NCBI GenBank assembly: GCA_036512955.1
Contig: DATBZX010000106.1
Location: 1-16,216 of the forward strand
Length of the DNA stretch: 16,216 nt
Direction: 5' to 3'
From: DASRAA01 sp036512955
GTDB taxonomy: Bacteria > Acidobacteriota > Terriglobia > Terriglobales > Acidobacteriaceae
Both the position numbers and the translations under genes were made by a program. The notes beneath the pieces are model-generated. The model made no database searches, had not been told where the DNA came from, and was given only the letters and a program-made list of their open reading frames with translations. Below, piece after piece: positions 1 to 6,946 of this stretch. The first letter of the stretch is position 1, and each line of letters begins with the position of its first letter.

Positions 1-7
1 GGAGCGA

Positions 8-697
8 TCAGCTCCATCGCAGGTGATTAAAGCGTGATGTTCGGAGCTCTTTGTCCTCAACCGAACTCTGGTCCACACGCGGCGTTACAAACACCGGACA
101 GGAGAACTCTGTCCTTGACACAGCCTTCGTCCTTATAGACGCCATCTCGCAACGAACACAGCGCGACCGCCCATTGACCGGAGCCTGGGTGATGTGGCTC
201 AGCGATACGGTGACGTCTGATTTGGCACCGTAAACACGAGTTGTTACCAAGTCGGGAGCGGTGAGTTTGAAGTCAGGCGTCGTGATGCCAGGATTGTCGA
301 GGTAAGAATCCAAAATGCAAACTTGGTCGTTGAAGTTCAATGAGTTCATTAAGACGAACTCTGTCGGCGTATGCCAGGACGCATATCCTCCCGAACTTTT
401 CAGGCTGAATACGAAGTAATTCCCATTAGGAGTCCACGCTGCTTCGGCGACCGCGTATCCGTGTTGACCGTCATCGGAGGAGAAGTCTAACGAACACTTC
501 TTGTCGAGTGCTGCTGTGAAGATCTCAATCCGACTTTCACTATGAGACGGCGTTCCCGGTTTTCCAGCTGGCAGGACAACGGCACGTGCTCCATTAGGAG
601 CTCGCGATTCCCGGGCGGCTGCGTCTGATTTTGTTTGTGCGAACAGAAGAGAAGAGGAAAATGTTATGCAGAGAAAGGTAATCGCCGTGCGCCTCAT
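8..697 (-). CDS. Secreted protein of unknown function
   Basis: This gene encodes a 229-residue protein that I do not recognise. The N-terminus is a clear Sec signal peptide: MRR, then a hydrophobic run (TAITFLCITFSSSLLF), then an AQ cleavage site, so the product is probably periplasmic or outer-membrane associated. The mature part has a segment (AAWTPNGNYFVFSLKSSGG) that resembles one blade of a TolB/WD40-like beta-propeller, and five cysteines, two of them in a CVRC pair. I chose the ATG at 697 because GGAG lies 8 nt upstream and the signal peptide begins there. An in-frame GTG at 736 would add 13 residues before it and is less likely. It follows the gene at 739-1476 on the same strand with about a 41-nt gap, so the two are probably cotranscribed. 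Confidence 0.6.
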   Translation of the reverse strand: MRRTAITFLCITFSSSLLFAQTKSDAAARESRAPNGARAVVLPAGKPGTPSHSESRIEIFTAALDKKCSLDFSSDDGQHGYAVAEAAWTPNGNYFVFSLKSSGGYASWHTPTEFVLMNSLNFNDQVCILDSYLDNPGITTPDFKLTAPDLVTTRVYGAKSDVTVSLSHITQAPVNGRSRCVRCEMASIRTKAVSRTEFSCPVFVTPRVDQSSVEDKELRTSRFNHLRWS

Positions 698-738
698 ACG
701 GTCAGCTCCGTGAACTGAATACTGGCTACTGACCACTC

Positions 739-1476
739 CTACTGCCTTCTCCGGTGGTACACCGCGAAGTCATATCCCGGATTGGGCGGGAACAGCTCAT
801 TCACCTTGCGCATTCGCTCCGCCAGCGCATTCGGAGCCAGCAGTGGATAGTCGCGCTCACGCAGTTCCTGGTAGTCCACGTCGAGATACAGCGACAACGT
901 GTACACCGCGATGGCATCGGCGAAGGCGGCCATCAGGTACTCATGCTTCGCCTTCTCCGCCTCGGGACCGTTGGTGGTCGCAACCTTGCGCAACTCGTAG
1001 GCGTCCATCGAGGTCTCGCCGCGGACTTTGTCGTCCACCTGTTTCCATACCAGGTCGCTGAAATCCTGCGCCACTCCTACTTTTTCCACGAAGTTGTGTC
1101 CCACGTTGATGAAGAACTCGAACGCGATCGCGAAGCTGTCTTCCATCAACCGGGTGGAGATGAAAACACACTGTGAGTCGCCCAGCGTCTGGTTGCGATG
1201 GCAAATGGCGCTGTCAGCGAGCTGCACGTCGTAGCGGTCGGCGATCAGGGTTTCGTCGCCCAGGTTCAGCGTCAGAGGCACAAAGTAGTACGCCTTGCGG
1301 TCCAGTGCGGCGGCCACAGTGCGCGGCACAGCAGCAACCATGTGCTCCAGGTTGGTGACAGCAGTCGAGACCTCGCCCATCGCGGCGTAACAAATGCCGT
1401 TGCTGGCCTGCGTAACGGGTGCCAGCCGCACCACTTCCGCCGGAGTTCGGGTAATCGCTTGTGAGGCTTGCGACAT
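739..1476 (-). CDS. Conserved-looking hypothetical protein
   Basis: This gene encodes a 245-residue protein that I do not recognise. It has no signal peptide or membrane segment and looks soluble and mixed alpha/beta, with a helical central part (MEDSFAIAFEFFINVGHNF) and a helix-rich C-terminal half ending in a basic RRRQ tail. Codon use is G+C-rich and it fills the interval with no competing real gene, which supports coding. The ATG at 1476 is preferred over an in-frame start at 1503: no Shine-Dalgarno precedes either, but a TACAAT hexamer ends 8 nt before 1476, as expected for a leaderless transcript. It is the first gene of a likely two-gene unit with the secreted protein at 8-697. Confidence 0.6.
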   Translation of the reverse strand: MSQASQAITRTPAEVVRLAPVTQASNGICYAAMGEVSTAVTNLEHMVAAVPRTVAAALDRKAYYFVPLTLNLGDETLIADRYDVQLADSAICHRNQTLGDSQCVFISTRLMEDSFAIAFEFFINVGHNFVEKVGVAQDFSDLVWKQVDDKVRGETSMDAYELRKVATTNGPEAEKAKHEYLMAAFADAIAVYTLSLYLDVDYQELRERDYPLLAPNALAERMRKVNELFPPNPGYDFAVYHRRRQ

Positions 1477-1484
1477 GAATGGTG

Positions 1485-1490
1485 ATTGTA
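1485..1490 (-). promoter_or_regulatory. Candidate -10 element for a leaderless transcript
   Basis: On the minus strand TACAAT lies 8 nt before the ATG at 1476, and there is no Shine-Dalgarno in between. Transcription would begin at or next to the start codon. No convincing -35 is visible at 16-18 nt; CTGACA lies only 14 nt upstream. Confidence 0.35.
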
Positions 1491-1657
1491 ACGCAGCCGA
1501 CACATGTCAGCCCTGTGACAAGTTACGAAATCGAGCTCGATCATGACCGTTCGACTGGAGCTAACTAACTACGGCTCAGTGTGCTGCAGGCCCTGCATCG
1601 CCCGGCGAATTCCGCTCGACCCAGTACGATGCCGCGCATCGGGGATTGGCTGTGAAG

Positions 1658-1703
1658 TTGACAATCCTTTTGCATCGTTCTGACCTTGCCATGACACAAG
1701 GTC
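1658..1703 (+). promoter_or_regulatory. TTGACA box and perfect inverted repeat upstream of the ferritin-like gene
   Basis: The 318-nt gap between the divergent genes (1477-1794) holds no credible gene. TTGACA stands at 1658-1663. Just downstream is a perfect 7-bp inverted repeat, GACCTTG (1682-1688) and CAAGGTC (1697-1703), with an 8-nt centre. The repeat lies where the -10 and start of transcription would be, so it may be an operator, but no good -10 hexamer is visible. Nothing else in the gap stood out. Confidence 0.3.
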
Positions 1704-1794
1704 GCAGTGGCAGAACTAGGCTGAGCGGGTCGGCGCCATTCCACTACATCGAGTGGATCGCCGAGAAGTCGTTTCTGGAATTGGAGTATGCAGT

Positions 1795-2997
1795 ATGGCA
1801 AGCGAAGATCTGAATGCAACCCACGTGTCACCTGAACAATCAGGTGAAGATCCCCAGCCCCAATCCACATCCGCCGTCCCGCGGCGCTCATTCCTCAAGG
1901 GAGTGGGCATGGCCGGGGTGGCACTTTCCGCAGGATCGCTTCTTCCCGAGGTGTTAGCAGCCGAGTCAGCTGCCACCTCAATTTCGAAGGGCGACGCGGC
2001 CATCCTGCGCTTTCTCGCCGCGGCAGAAACCCTCGAGACCGACCTGTGGCTGCAGTACAACGAATTCGGCGGCACACAGGACGGTGAAGTCGAGAAACTG
2101 GCGAGCCAACTGATCCCCGGCTATCCCTCAGCGCCTACCGGCGGCAACTCGCTGTACTTACAGGACCTGCTGCCGCTGGACAGCGACATGTCGCAGTACA
2201 TCAGCGACAACACCGAGGATGAGCTGACACACGAAGTCTGGCTCAACAACTACCTGGTTGCGCATGGAGCCGCACCTGCCAACCTCGAGCAGTTCCGTAC
2301 CTTGCCCAGCAGCAAGGCAACAGGAGCGAATCAATTTGGTCGGCTCACCAACCTGATGCAACTCACCGTCGATACCTCGTGGTGGACACGCTATCGCAGC
2401 CGTACCAAGAATCCTGACTTTGGCGACACATTCCCGCAGGCGATCCCCACGCTGGCGGTCGGACAGCATCCGGCTATTCCCCGTACGAACGCCGATGCGA
2501 ACCACGCCGACTTCTTTCAGGCGATCGTCAACACCGCCGGATTCCACTTCGCCACCATTGAGCAGGGCGGCACCAGCCTCTATCCGAGTCTGGCGCAGCG
2601 AGTAACCAGCGTCGAAGTTTTGCGCATCGTGCTCAGCATTGGTGGCACTGAGGCCATGCACTTCCAGACCTGGCAGGACAAGGCCGGCAATGCACCTCAC
2701 TTGACGAATATCGTGGACCCGGTCACCGGCGTGAAGGTCACGTTCCCGGATCTCAACTCACCTCCCTTCGGCGGCGAGGATTTCCAGACCAACTTGATCA
2801 TGCCCGAACCTACGTTCTTTCTGAACAAGAGCCTCGGTCCGGTTTCCATCATCCGTCCCACTCAGACGAAAGGGATTGCAATGGGAGCATTGAAGTTTCT
2901 TACGGCCGATGGGCTCTTCATTGGACAGTCGAAGGCGTTCTTCGAATACATGACCACGCTGGCTGCTGACGCCGACGCAGCTCAACGCCAGGGCTGA
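1795..2997 (+). CDS. Tat-exported ferritin-like domain protein
   Basis: This encodes a 400-residue protein of the ferritin-like family (Ferritin_2-type), probably binding a di-metal centre in the periplasm; the substrate is unknown. A twin-arginine signal starts at residues 30-35 (RRSFLK), followed by a hydrophobic stretch and an alanine-rich cleavage region near residue 56. Candidate metal-ligand helices are visible in order: an early helix with ETLET (E78, E81), TEDELTHEVW, FATIEQGG, and GGTEAMHFQ. This alternation of E and ExxH is what the four-helix ferritin-like fold predicts. The ATG at 1795 has GGAG 8 nt upstream; a GTG at 1753 would only lengthen the already long leader. A hairpin terminator follows. 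The family is confident, the physiological role is not. Confidence 0.85.
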   Translation: MASEDLNATHVSPEQSGEDPQPQSTSAVPRRSFLKGVGMAGVALSAGSLLPEVLAAESAATSISKGDAAILRFLAAAETLETDLWLQYNEFGGTQDGEVEKLASQLIPGYPSAPTGGNSLYLQDLLPLDSDMSQYISDNTEDELTHEVWLNNYLVAHGAAPANLEQFRTLPSSKATGANQFGRLTNLMQLTVDTSWWTRYRSRTKNPDFGDTFPQAIPTLAVGQHPAIPRTNADANHADFFQAIVNTAGFHFATIEQGGTSLYPSLAQRVTSVEVLRIVLSIGGTEAMHFQTWQDKAGNAPHLTNIVDPVTGVKVTFPDLNSPPFGGEDFQTNLIMPEPTFFLNKSLGPVSIIRPTQTKGIAMGALKFLTADGLFIGQSKAFFEYMTTLAADADAAQRQG

Positions 2998-3005
2998 TGC
3001 CATGC

Positions 3006-3028
3006 GAGAAGCGAACCTGCTTCTCTTT
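3006..3028 (+). terminator. Probable intrinsic terminator of the ferritin-like gene
   Basis: A perfect 7-bp stem, GAGAAGC and GCTTCTC, with a 6-nt loop is followed by a short TTT run, 8 nt after the stop codon at 2997. The T-tract is weak, so termination may be partial. Confidence 0.5.
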
Positions 3029-3033
3029 GCGGT

Positions 3034-3065
3034 AGGCGCTGTTCTGGAATCACAGCACAGCGCCT
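3034..3065. repeat. Perfect 9-bp inverted repeat (hairpin)
   Basis: AGGCGCTGT (3034-3042) pairs perfectly with ACAGCGCCT (3057-3065) around a 14-nt loop. No T-tract follows on the plus strand. It could strengthen the terminator before it or protect an RNA end. Confidence 0.45.
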
Positions 3066-3112
3066 CGACTCTCTAGCATAAGGCCCTCGCGCTTGATGTA
3101 CCTTAGAGGGTG

Positions 3113-3394
3113 ATGCCCAGCACTCTCCCGCGCCAGCGCAGCGCCGTCTCCGTTCTGTTCACTTCTACAATCAGAGTGCTGTTCACCACCCTCATCTTCA
3201 CCGCCGGAGCCATGGGGCTCGGCCTGCTGCTCGGCATTATCGGCATGATTACCTACGGACTGGCCGCCGGGGTCCAGCCCGACATGCGCGATGCCTACCG
3301 GCACGTCGCGATTCCATTGGCCATCACCATCGGATGCCTCGCGTTCATCGGCGCGCTGATGCTGGAGATTCGCGCCCGCCGAACCCGCGCTTGA
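3113..3394 (+). CDS. Small two-TM membrane protein of unknown function
   Basis: This encodes a 93-residue protein that I do not recognise. A basic N-terminus is followed by two predicted transmembrane segments, one glycine-rich (about residues 20-50, including LGLLLGIIGMITYG) and one near residues 65-85 (IPLAITIGCLAFIGALML), and it ends in an arginine-rich tail, RARRTRA. By the positive-inside rule both ends probably face the cytoplasm. A GTG lies immediately upstream in frame; I prefer the ATG at 3113. No proper Shine-Dalgarno is present, but TACCTT at 3099-3104 ends 8 nt before the ATG, suggesting a leaderless message. The gene stands between the ferritin-like gene and the toxin-antitoxin pair with no evident link to either. 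Confidence 0.6.
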   Translation: MPSTLPRQRSAVSVLFTSTIRVLFTTLIFTAGAMGLGLLLGIIGMITYGLAAGVQPDMRDAYRHVAIPLAITIGCLAFIGALMLEIRARRTRA

Positions 3395-3407
3395 TTGGTC
3401 GGACAAC

Positions 3408-3436
3408 TCGACAGACGTACAGGAATCCTGTACTCT
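3408..3436 (+). promoter_or_regulatory. yefM-yoeB promoter with embedded palindromic operator
   Basis: TCGACA (3408-3413), a 17-nt spacer and TACTCT (3431-3436) form a reasonable sigma-70 promoter. A perfect 8-bp inverted repeat with a single central base, GTACAGGAATCCTGTAC (3417-3433), fills most of the spacer and enters the -10. Its half-sites carry GTACA and TGTAC. E. coli YefM is known to bind TGTACA-centred repeats in its own promoter, so this is very probably the autoregulatory operator of the antitoxin or antitoxin-toxin complex. Confidence 0.65.
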
Positions 3437-3454
3437 AGGGCAAGGAGCAAAACC

Positions 3455-3742
3455 ATGCCCGTCGACACCACCTACACCAGCCTGCGCGAGAACCTCGCTG
3501 CCGTACTCGATAGAGTCACGGACGACCAGGAGGTCGTCATCGTCCGTCGCCGCGGCGCAAAAGATGTGGCCTTGATACCGGCCGACGAATTGAACAGCCT
3601 CCTCGAGACCGCGCACCTCCTCCGCTCGCCGCGCAACGCCCAGCGGTTGAAGGCTTCCATTCAGGAGGCTCGTCGAGGTAAGGGCAGACGCATGTCGCTG
3701 AAGCAGCTGCGCGAGGCGGTTGGTCTCGATGCGGAGGACTGA
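3455..3742 (+). CDS. yefM: YefM/Phd-family antitoxin
   Basis: This encodes a 95-residue antitoxin of the Phd/YefM family, which neutralises the adjacent YoeB-type toxin and represses its own operon. The N-terminal DNA-binding part shows the family pattern: SLRENLAAVLDRVTDDQE, then VVIVRRRGAKDVALIPADEL, then a helical LLRSPRNAQRL. The C-terminal tail (about residues 65-95) is the expected toxin-wrapping region. The ATG at 3455 has an ideal AAGGAG 7 nt upstream, which fixes the start even though the frame stays open further 5'. Its last 14 nt overlap the toxin start. A YefM-like palindrome sits in the promoter just upstream. Confidence 0.9.
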   Translation: MPVDTTYTSLRENLAAVLDRVTDDQEVVIVRRRGAKDVALIPADELNSLLETAHLLRSPRNAQRLKASIQEARRGKGRRMSLKQLREAVGLDAED

Positions 3743-3998
3743 GCGCGAGGCAGTTTTTCAATCGCGATTTCTGGAAGACCTCATTTATTGGGTGAACACC
3801 GACCGCAAGACCGTTCTCCGGATATTGGAACTTGTGCGTGCCGTTCTACAAGATCCATTTACCGGAATCGGCAAACCGGAATTGCTCAAGTTCGATTTGG
3901 CCGGTCTTTGGTCGCGCCGAATCACTCAGGAGCACCGACTCGTTTATGAAGTTTCGCCGACCCAAATCCGGTTCCATCAAGCCCGCTATCACTACTAG
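3729..3998 (+). CDS. yoeB: YoeB-family mRNA interferase toxin
   Basis: This encodes an 89-residue toxin of the RelE/YoeB family, which cleaves mRNA at the ribosomal A site when free of antitoxin. The family signature is nearly complete: PFTGIGKPELLK, then LWSRRITQEHRLVYEV, ending in ARYHY. Residues matching the E. coli YoeB active site (E46, R65, H83, Y84) are all present here as E51, R70, H88 and Y89, a constant offset of five, so the toxin should be catalytically intact. The ATG at 3729 overlaps the antitoxin by 14 nt, implying translational coupling; the nearest Shine-Dalgarno-like GAGG is 12 nt away, and a TTG three codons upstream is a less likely start. Confidence 0.92.
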   Translation: MRRTEREAVFQSRFLEDLIYWVNTDRKTVLRILELVRAVLQDPFTGIGKPELLKFDLAGLWSRRITQEHRLVYEVSPTQIRFHQARYHY

Positions 3999-4028
3999 AA
4001 TTGAAATTTGCGCCCGAGCGGTCGGCCC

Positions 4029-4042
4029 GCCTGCGCGCAGGC
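4029..4042. repeat. 14-bp perfect palindrome in the thrS leader
   Basis: GCCTGCGCGCAGGC (4029-4042) ends 17 nt before the thrS start. It may be a protein-binding site or form a tight hairpin in the leader. A TAGAAT hexamer at 3996-4001, overlapping the yoeB stop, could be a thrS -10, with only a weak -35. Confidence 0.35.
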
Positions 4043-4059
4043 ACAGGTAAAGACAAATT

Positions 4060-6045
4060 ATGTCCGAACTCATTCACGTGAAACTCCCCGACGGCAGCGT
4101 CAAAGACGTGGCCTCCGGAACCACCGCCCTCGATATCGCTCGCGGCATCAGCCCGCGTCTAGCCGATGCCGCACTCGCCGCCCAGATCAAGCTCAGCACC
4201 AACGGCGCCGAATCTGCGAATAAAGACCCGCAGCTCATTGACCTCACTCGCCCCTTAGAAACTGACGTCGAACTCCGCCTGCTCACCGAGCGCGATCCCG
4301 AAGCCCTCGAAGTCTTTCGCCACTCCTCCGCGCACCTCATGGCCGCCGCCGTCCTCGAACTCTTTCCCGAGACCAAGCTTGGACACGGCCCTGCCACCGA
4401 GAACGGATTCTTCTACGACTTCCTGCGCGAGAAACCCTTCACGACCGATGACCTCGCAGCCATCGAGAAGAAGATGCAGGAGCTCGCCAAGCAGGACCTG
4501 CCTTACGCGCGCGAATTTCTGCCCCGCACCGAAGGCCTGGAGCGCTTCAAGGCCGAAGGCGATTTCATGAAGTGCCACTTCATCGAGCAGTTCACCCAGC
4601 CCGATGAGAAAATCTCGATCTACAAGACGGGCAAGTTCACCGACTTCTGCCGCGGTCCGCACATCCCGTCCACCGGACGCATCAAGGCTTTCAAACTGCT
4701 CAACATCGCCGGAGCCTACTGGCTGGGCGACGAAAAGAACCCGCAGCTGCAGCGCATCTACGGCACGTCGTTCTACTCCAAGAAAGAGCTCGACGACTAC
4801 CTCAACAAGCTCGAAGAAGCCAAGAAGCGCGACCATCGTCTGCTCGGCAAGCAGCTCGACCTGTTCTCCATTCAGGAGCTCGCCGGCCCCGGCCTCATCT
4901 TCTGGCATCCCAAGGGCGGCCTCATCCGCAAAGAGATGGAAGACTGGATGCGCGATGAGTATCTCCGCCGCGGCTACTCGCTCGTCTTCACTCCGCACGT
5001 CGCCCGTACCGACCTCTGGAAGACCTCCGGCCACGCCGGCTACTACGCGCAGAACATGTTCACCCCCATGGAACTGGACGACGCGGAATACCGCATGAAG
5101 CCCATGAACTGTCCGTTCCACATCCTCATTTACGCGGACTCGCTCAAGTCCTACCGCGACTTGCCCGCGCGCTACGGCGAGCTCGGCACCGTCTATCGCT
5201 ACGAGCGCTCCGGCGTCATGCACGGCCTGCTACGCGTGCGCGGCTTTACCCAGGACGACGCCCACATCTTCTGCACTCCCGAGCAGATCGAAGACGAAGT
5301 CGTCGGCTGCATCGACTTCGCGCTCGAAGTGCTGCGCGTCTACGGATTCGACAAGTACCAGGTCGAGCTTTCCACCTGGGACCCCAACGACCAGAAGACC
5401 TACGCCGGACGCCCCGATCAATGGGAGCTGGCCGAGCGTTCGCTCGAGCAGGCGCTGAAGCGCGGCAACATCGAGTACAAGACCATCCCCGGCGAAGCAG
5501 CGTTTTACGGCCCCAAAATCGACATCAAGCTGGTCGACGCCATCGGCCGCCTCTGGCAGCTCTCCACCGTGCAGTTCGACTTCACCCTGCCCGAGCGCTT
5601 CCAGCTCGAGTACGTCGGCGAAGACGGCAAGCGCCATCAGCCGCTCATGGTGCACCGCGCCCTCTACGGCTCGGTCGAGCGCTTCTTCGGCGTGCTCATC
5701 GAGCACTACGCCGGAGCCTTCCCCGTCTGGCTCTCACCCGTGCAGGTGGCCATCATCCCCATCGGCGAGAAGCACCAGGCCTACGCCTACGAAGTCGGCG
5801 AGAAGCTCAAGGCCGCCGGAGTGCGCGTGCACGTCGACGCCCGCAACGAGAAGATGAACGCCAAAATCCGCGAACACGCCATGCAGAAGGTCCCGTTCCA
5901 GTTGGTCTTAGGCGACCGCGAGATGGAAGCCAAAGAGGTCAACGTCCGCGTTAGGGGCCAGGAAAAAGCCGAAGGCTCGGTACCGGTGGACGTGTTTGTG
6001 GAGCGGGTGAAGGGGCTGATCAAAGACAAAAGCCCCAATCTTTAG
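4060..6045 (+). CDS. thrS: Threonyl-tRNA synthetase
   Basis: This encodes a 661-residue cytoplasmic class II synthetase that charges tRNA-Thr with threonine. Domains in order are the N-terminal TGS domain (about 1-65), the editing/second-additional domain, the catalytic core (about 270-550) and the anticodon-binding domain (from about 555). Editing-site residues are H88, H92 (HSSAH), C197 and H201, matching E. coli H73, H77, C182 and H186. The catalytic zinc ligands are C351 (MNCPFH), H402 (DDAHIF) and H532 (MVHRALYGS), matching E. coli C334, H385 and H511. Motif 2 is visible as YRYERSG. It is full length and appears functional. The Shine-Dalgarno is weak (AGG about 12 nt upstream). The next gene downstream is a foreign-looking cassette rather than a translation gene such as infC. 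Confidence 0.98.
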   Translation: MSELIHVKLPDGSVKDVASGTTALDIARGISPRLADAALAAQIKLSTNGAESANKDPQLIDLTRPLETDVELRLLTERDPEALEVFRHSSAHLMAAAVLELFPETKLGHGPATENGFFYDFLREKPFTTDDLAAIEKKMQELAKQDLPYAREFLPRTEGLERFKAEGDFMKCHFIEQFTQPDEKISIYKTGKFTDFCRGPHIPSTGRIKAFKLLNIAGAYWLGDEKNPQLQRIYGTSFYSKKELDDYLNKLEEAKKRDHRLLGKQLDLFSIQELAGPGLIFWHPKGGLIRKEMEDWMRDEYLRRGYSLVFTPHVARTDLWKTSGHAGYYAQNMFTPMELDDAEYRMKPMNCPFHILIYADSLKSYRDLPARYGELGTVYRYERSGVMHGLLRVRGFTQDDAHIFCTPEQIEDEVVGCIDFALEVLRVYGFDKYQVELSTWDPNDQKTYAGRPDQWELAERSLEQALKRGNIEYKTIPGEAAFYGPKIDIKLVDAIGRLWQLSTVQFDFTLPERFQLEYVGEDGKRHQPLMVHRALYGSVERFFGVLIEHYAGAFPVWLSPVQVAIIPIGEKHQAYAYEVGEKLKAAGVRVHVDARNEKMNAKIREHAMQKVPFQLVLGDREMEAKEVNVRVRGQEKAEGSVPVDVFVERVKGLIKDKSPNL

Positions 6046-6062
6046 AAGGTAAGGTTCCCAAG

Positions 6063-6119
6063 TTTGACAACGCACCTCGACGGAAATTCCTTGTCAAATC
6101 TGAGCGGCGGCGATATAGT
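6063..6119 (+). promoter_or_regulatory. Promoter of the three-Cys/TcmP cassette with inverted repeat
   Basis: TTGTCA (6091-6096), a spacer of exactly 17 nt and TATAGT (6114-6119) form the best sigma-70-like promoter in the window. A perfect 8-bp inverted repeat, TTTGACAA (6063-6070) and TTGTCAAA (6091-6098), covers the -35 box, with 20 nt between its arms, which suggests repressor control. The predicted transcript start lies about 10 nt before the ATG at 6137, with no Shine-Dalgarno. Confidence 0.6.
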
Positions 6120-6136
6120 TTCGCCATTTATTCGCC

Positions 6137-6946
6137 ATGAGTAATCACTCAAAAATCGAGTGGACTGACGCCACCTGGAATCCGGTGCGCGGCTGCACCA
6201 AGGTCAGCCCCGGGTGCAAACATTGTTATGCGGAAACGTTTGCAGAGCGGTTTCGCGGCGTCCCCGGTCACCCATACGAACAGGGCTTCGATCTTCGACT
6301 TGTTCCAGAGAAATTGGCTGAGCCTCTAACGTGGGTCAAACCTCGGATGATATTCGTCAATTCAATGAGTGATTTGTTTCAAGACGGCGTGCCAGACGAA
6401 TTTATCGTCCAAGTAGTCGAAGTGATGCAGATAGCGAGTTGGCACACGTTTCAGGTACTCACAAAGAGGTCAACCCGGCTTCGGCACCTTCTAAATGGAA
6501 AGCTGCGGTTCGCGTCCAACGCACCTAACATATGGTGGGGTGTGAGTGTCGAAAACAGAAAACACGGATTACCTCGAGTGGTCGATCTGCGGTCGAGCAA
6601 CGCTGGTATCAAGTTCCTGTCAATCGAACCATTGCTTGAAGACCTTGGAAAGCTCGACCTTAACAATATTGACTGGGTTATCGTCGGCGGGGAAAGCGGT
6701 CCCGGTGCGAGACCGATGTCCGGTAAATGGGTGACGAGCATCCGCAACGAATGTCGCCGCCAAGAGGTAAAGTTCTTCTTCAAGCAGTGGGGTGGAGTCC
6801 GGAAATCCGAGAATGGCAGGCTCTTGAACGGAAGGACTTACGACGAAATGCCTAAGCTGGTTACGTCCGAGGTGCCCCCACTTGAAGTTCGGCGAAGCTA
6901 CATTCGTGACACTGAGGCTCCGGATTTGGTAAGAATTGCTTCATGA
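6137..6946 (+). CDS. Three-Cys-motif protein, phage Gp37/Gp68 family (DUF5131)
   Basis: This encodes a 269-residue protein of the Gp37/Gp68 family (DUF5131), found in phages and bacteria; its reaction is not established. The N-terminal signature is IEWTDATWNPVRGC followed by a cysteine cluster, C20-x6-C27-x2-C30, reading GCTKVSPGCKHCYAE. Such clusters typically hold an iron-sulfur centre, and the family is radical-SAM-like in appearance, but the spacing differs from the canonical Cx3Cx2C. Further family landmarks are FVNSMSDLFQDGVP, VLTKRSTRL, WWGVSVEN, FLSIEPLLEDLG, VIVGGESGPGARP and FFKQWGG. The protein is complete. Its stop overlaps the TcmP start (ATGA at 6943-6946), so the two are translationally coupled. 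Base composition is clearly lower in G+C than thrS, indicating transfer. Confidence 0.9.
   Translation: MSNHSKIEWTDATWNPVRGCTKVSPGCKHCYAETFAERFRGVPGHPYEQGFDLRLVPEKLAEPLTWVKPRMIFVNSMSDLFQDGVPDEFIVQVVEVMQIASWHTFQVLTKRSTRLRHLLNGKLRFASNAPNIWWGVSVENRKHGLPRVVDLRSSNAGIKFLSIEPLLEDLGKLDLNNIDWVIVGGESGPGARPMSGKWVTSIRNECRRQEVKFFFKQWGGVRKSENGRLLNGRTYDEMPKLVTSEVPPLEVRRSYIRDTEAPDLVRIAS

Noticed and set aside
1565..2077. Minus-strand open frames upstream of and over the ferritin-like gene
   Set aside because: No Shine-Dalgarno, no recognisable protein character, and they overlap a well-supported gene.
4255..5706. Long open frames on the minus strand inside thrS
   Set aside because: They lie antisense to a textbook thrS with all active-site residues; G+C-rich codon bias opens the opposite frame. 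Their translations are low-complexity rich in V, E, L and G.
6120..6138. TTCGCCAT direct repeat (6120-6127 and 6131-6138) as an attachment site
   Set aside because: The copies are adjacent rather than flanking the cassette, and no matching copy was found at the far end.
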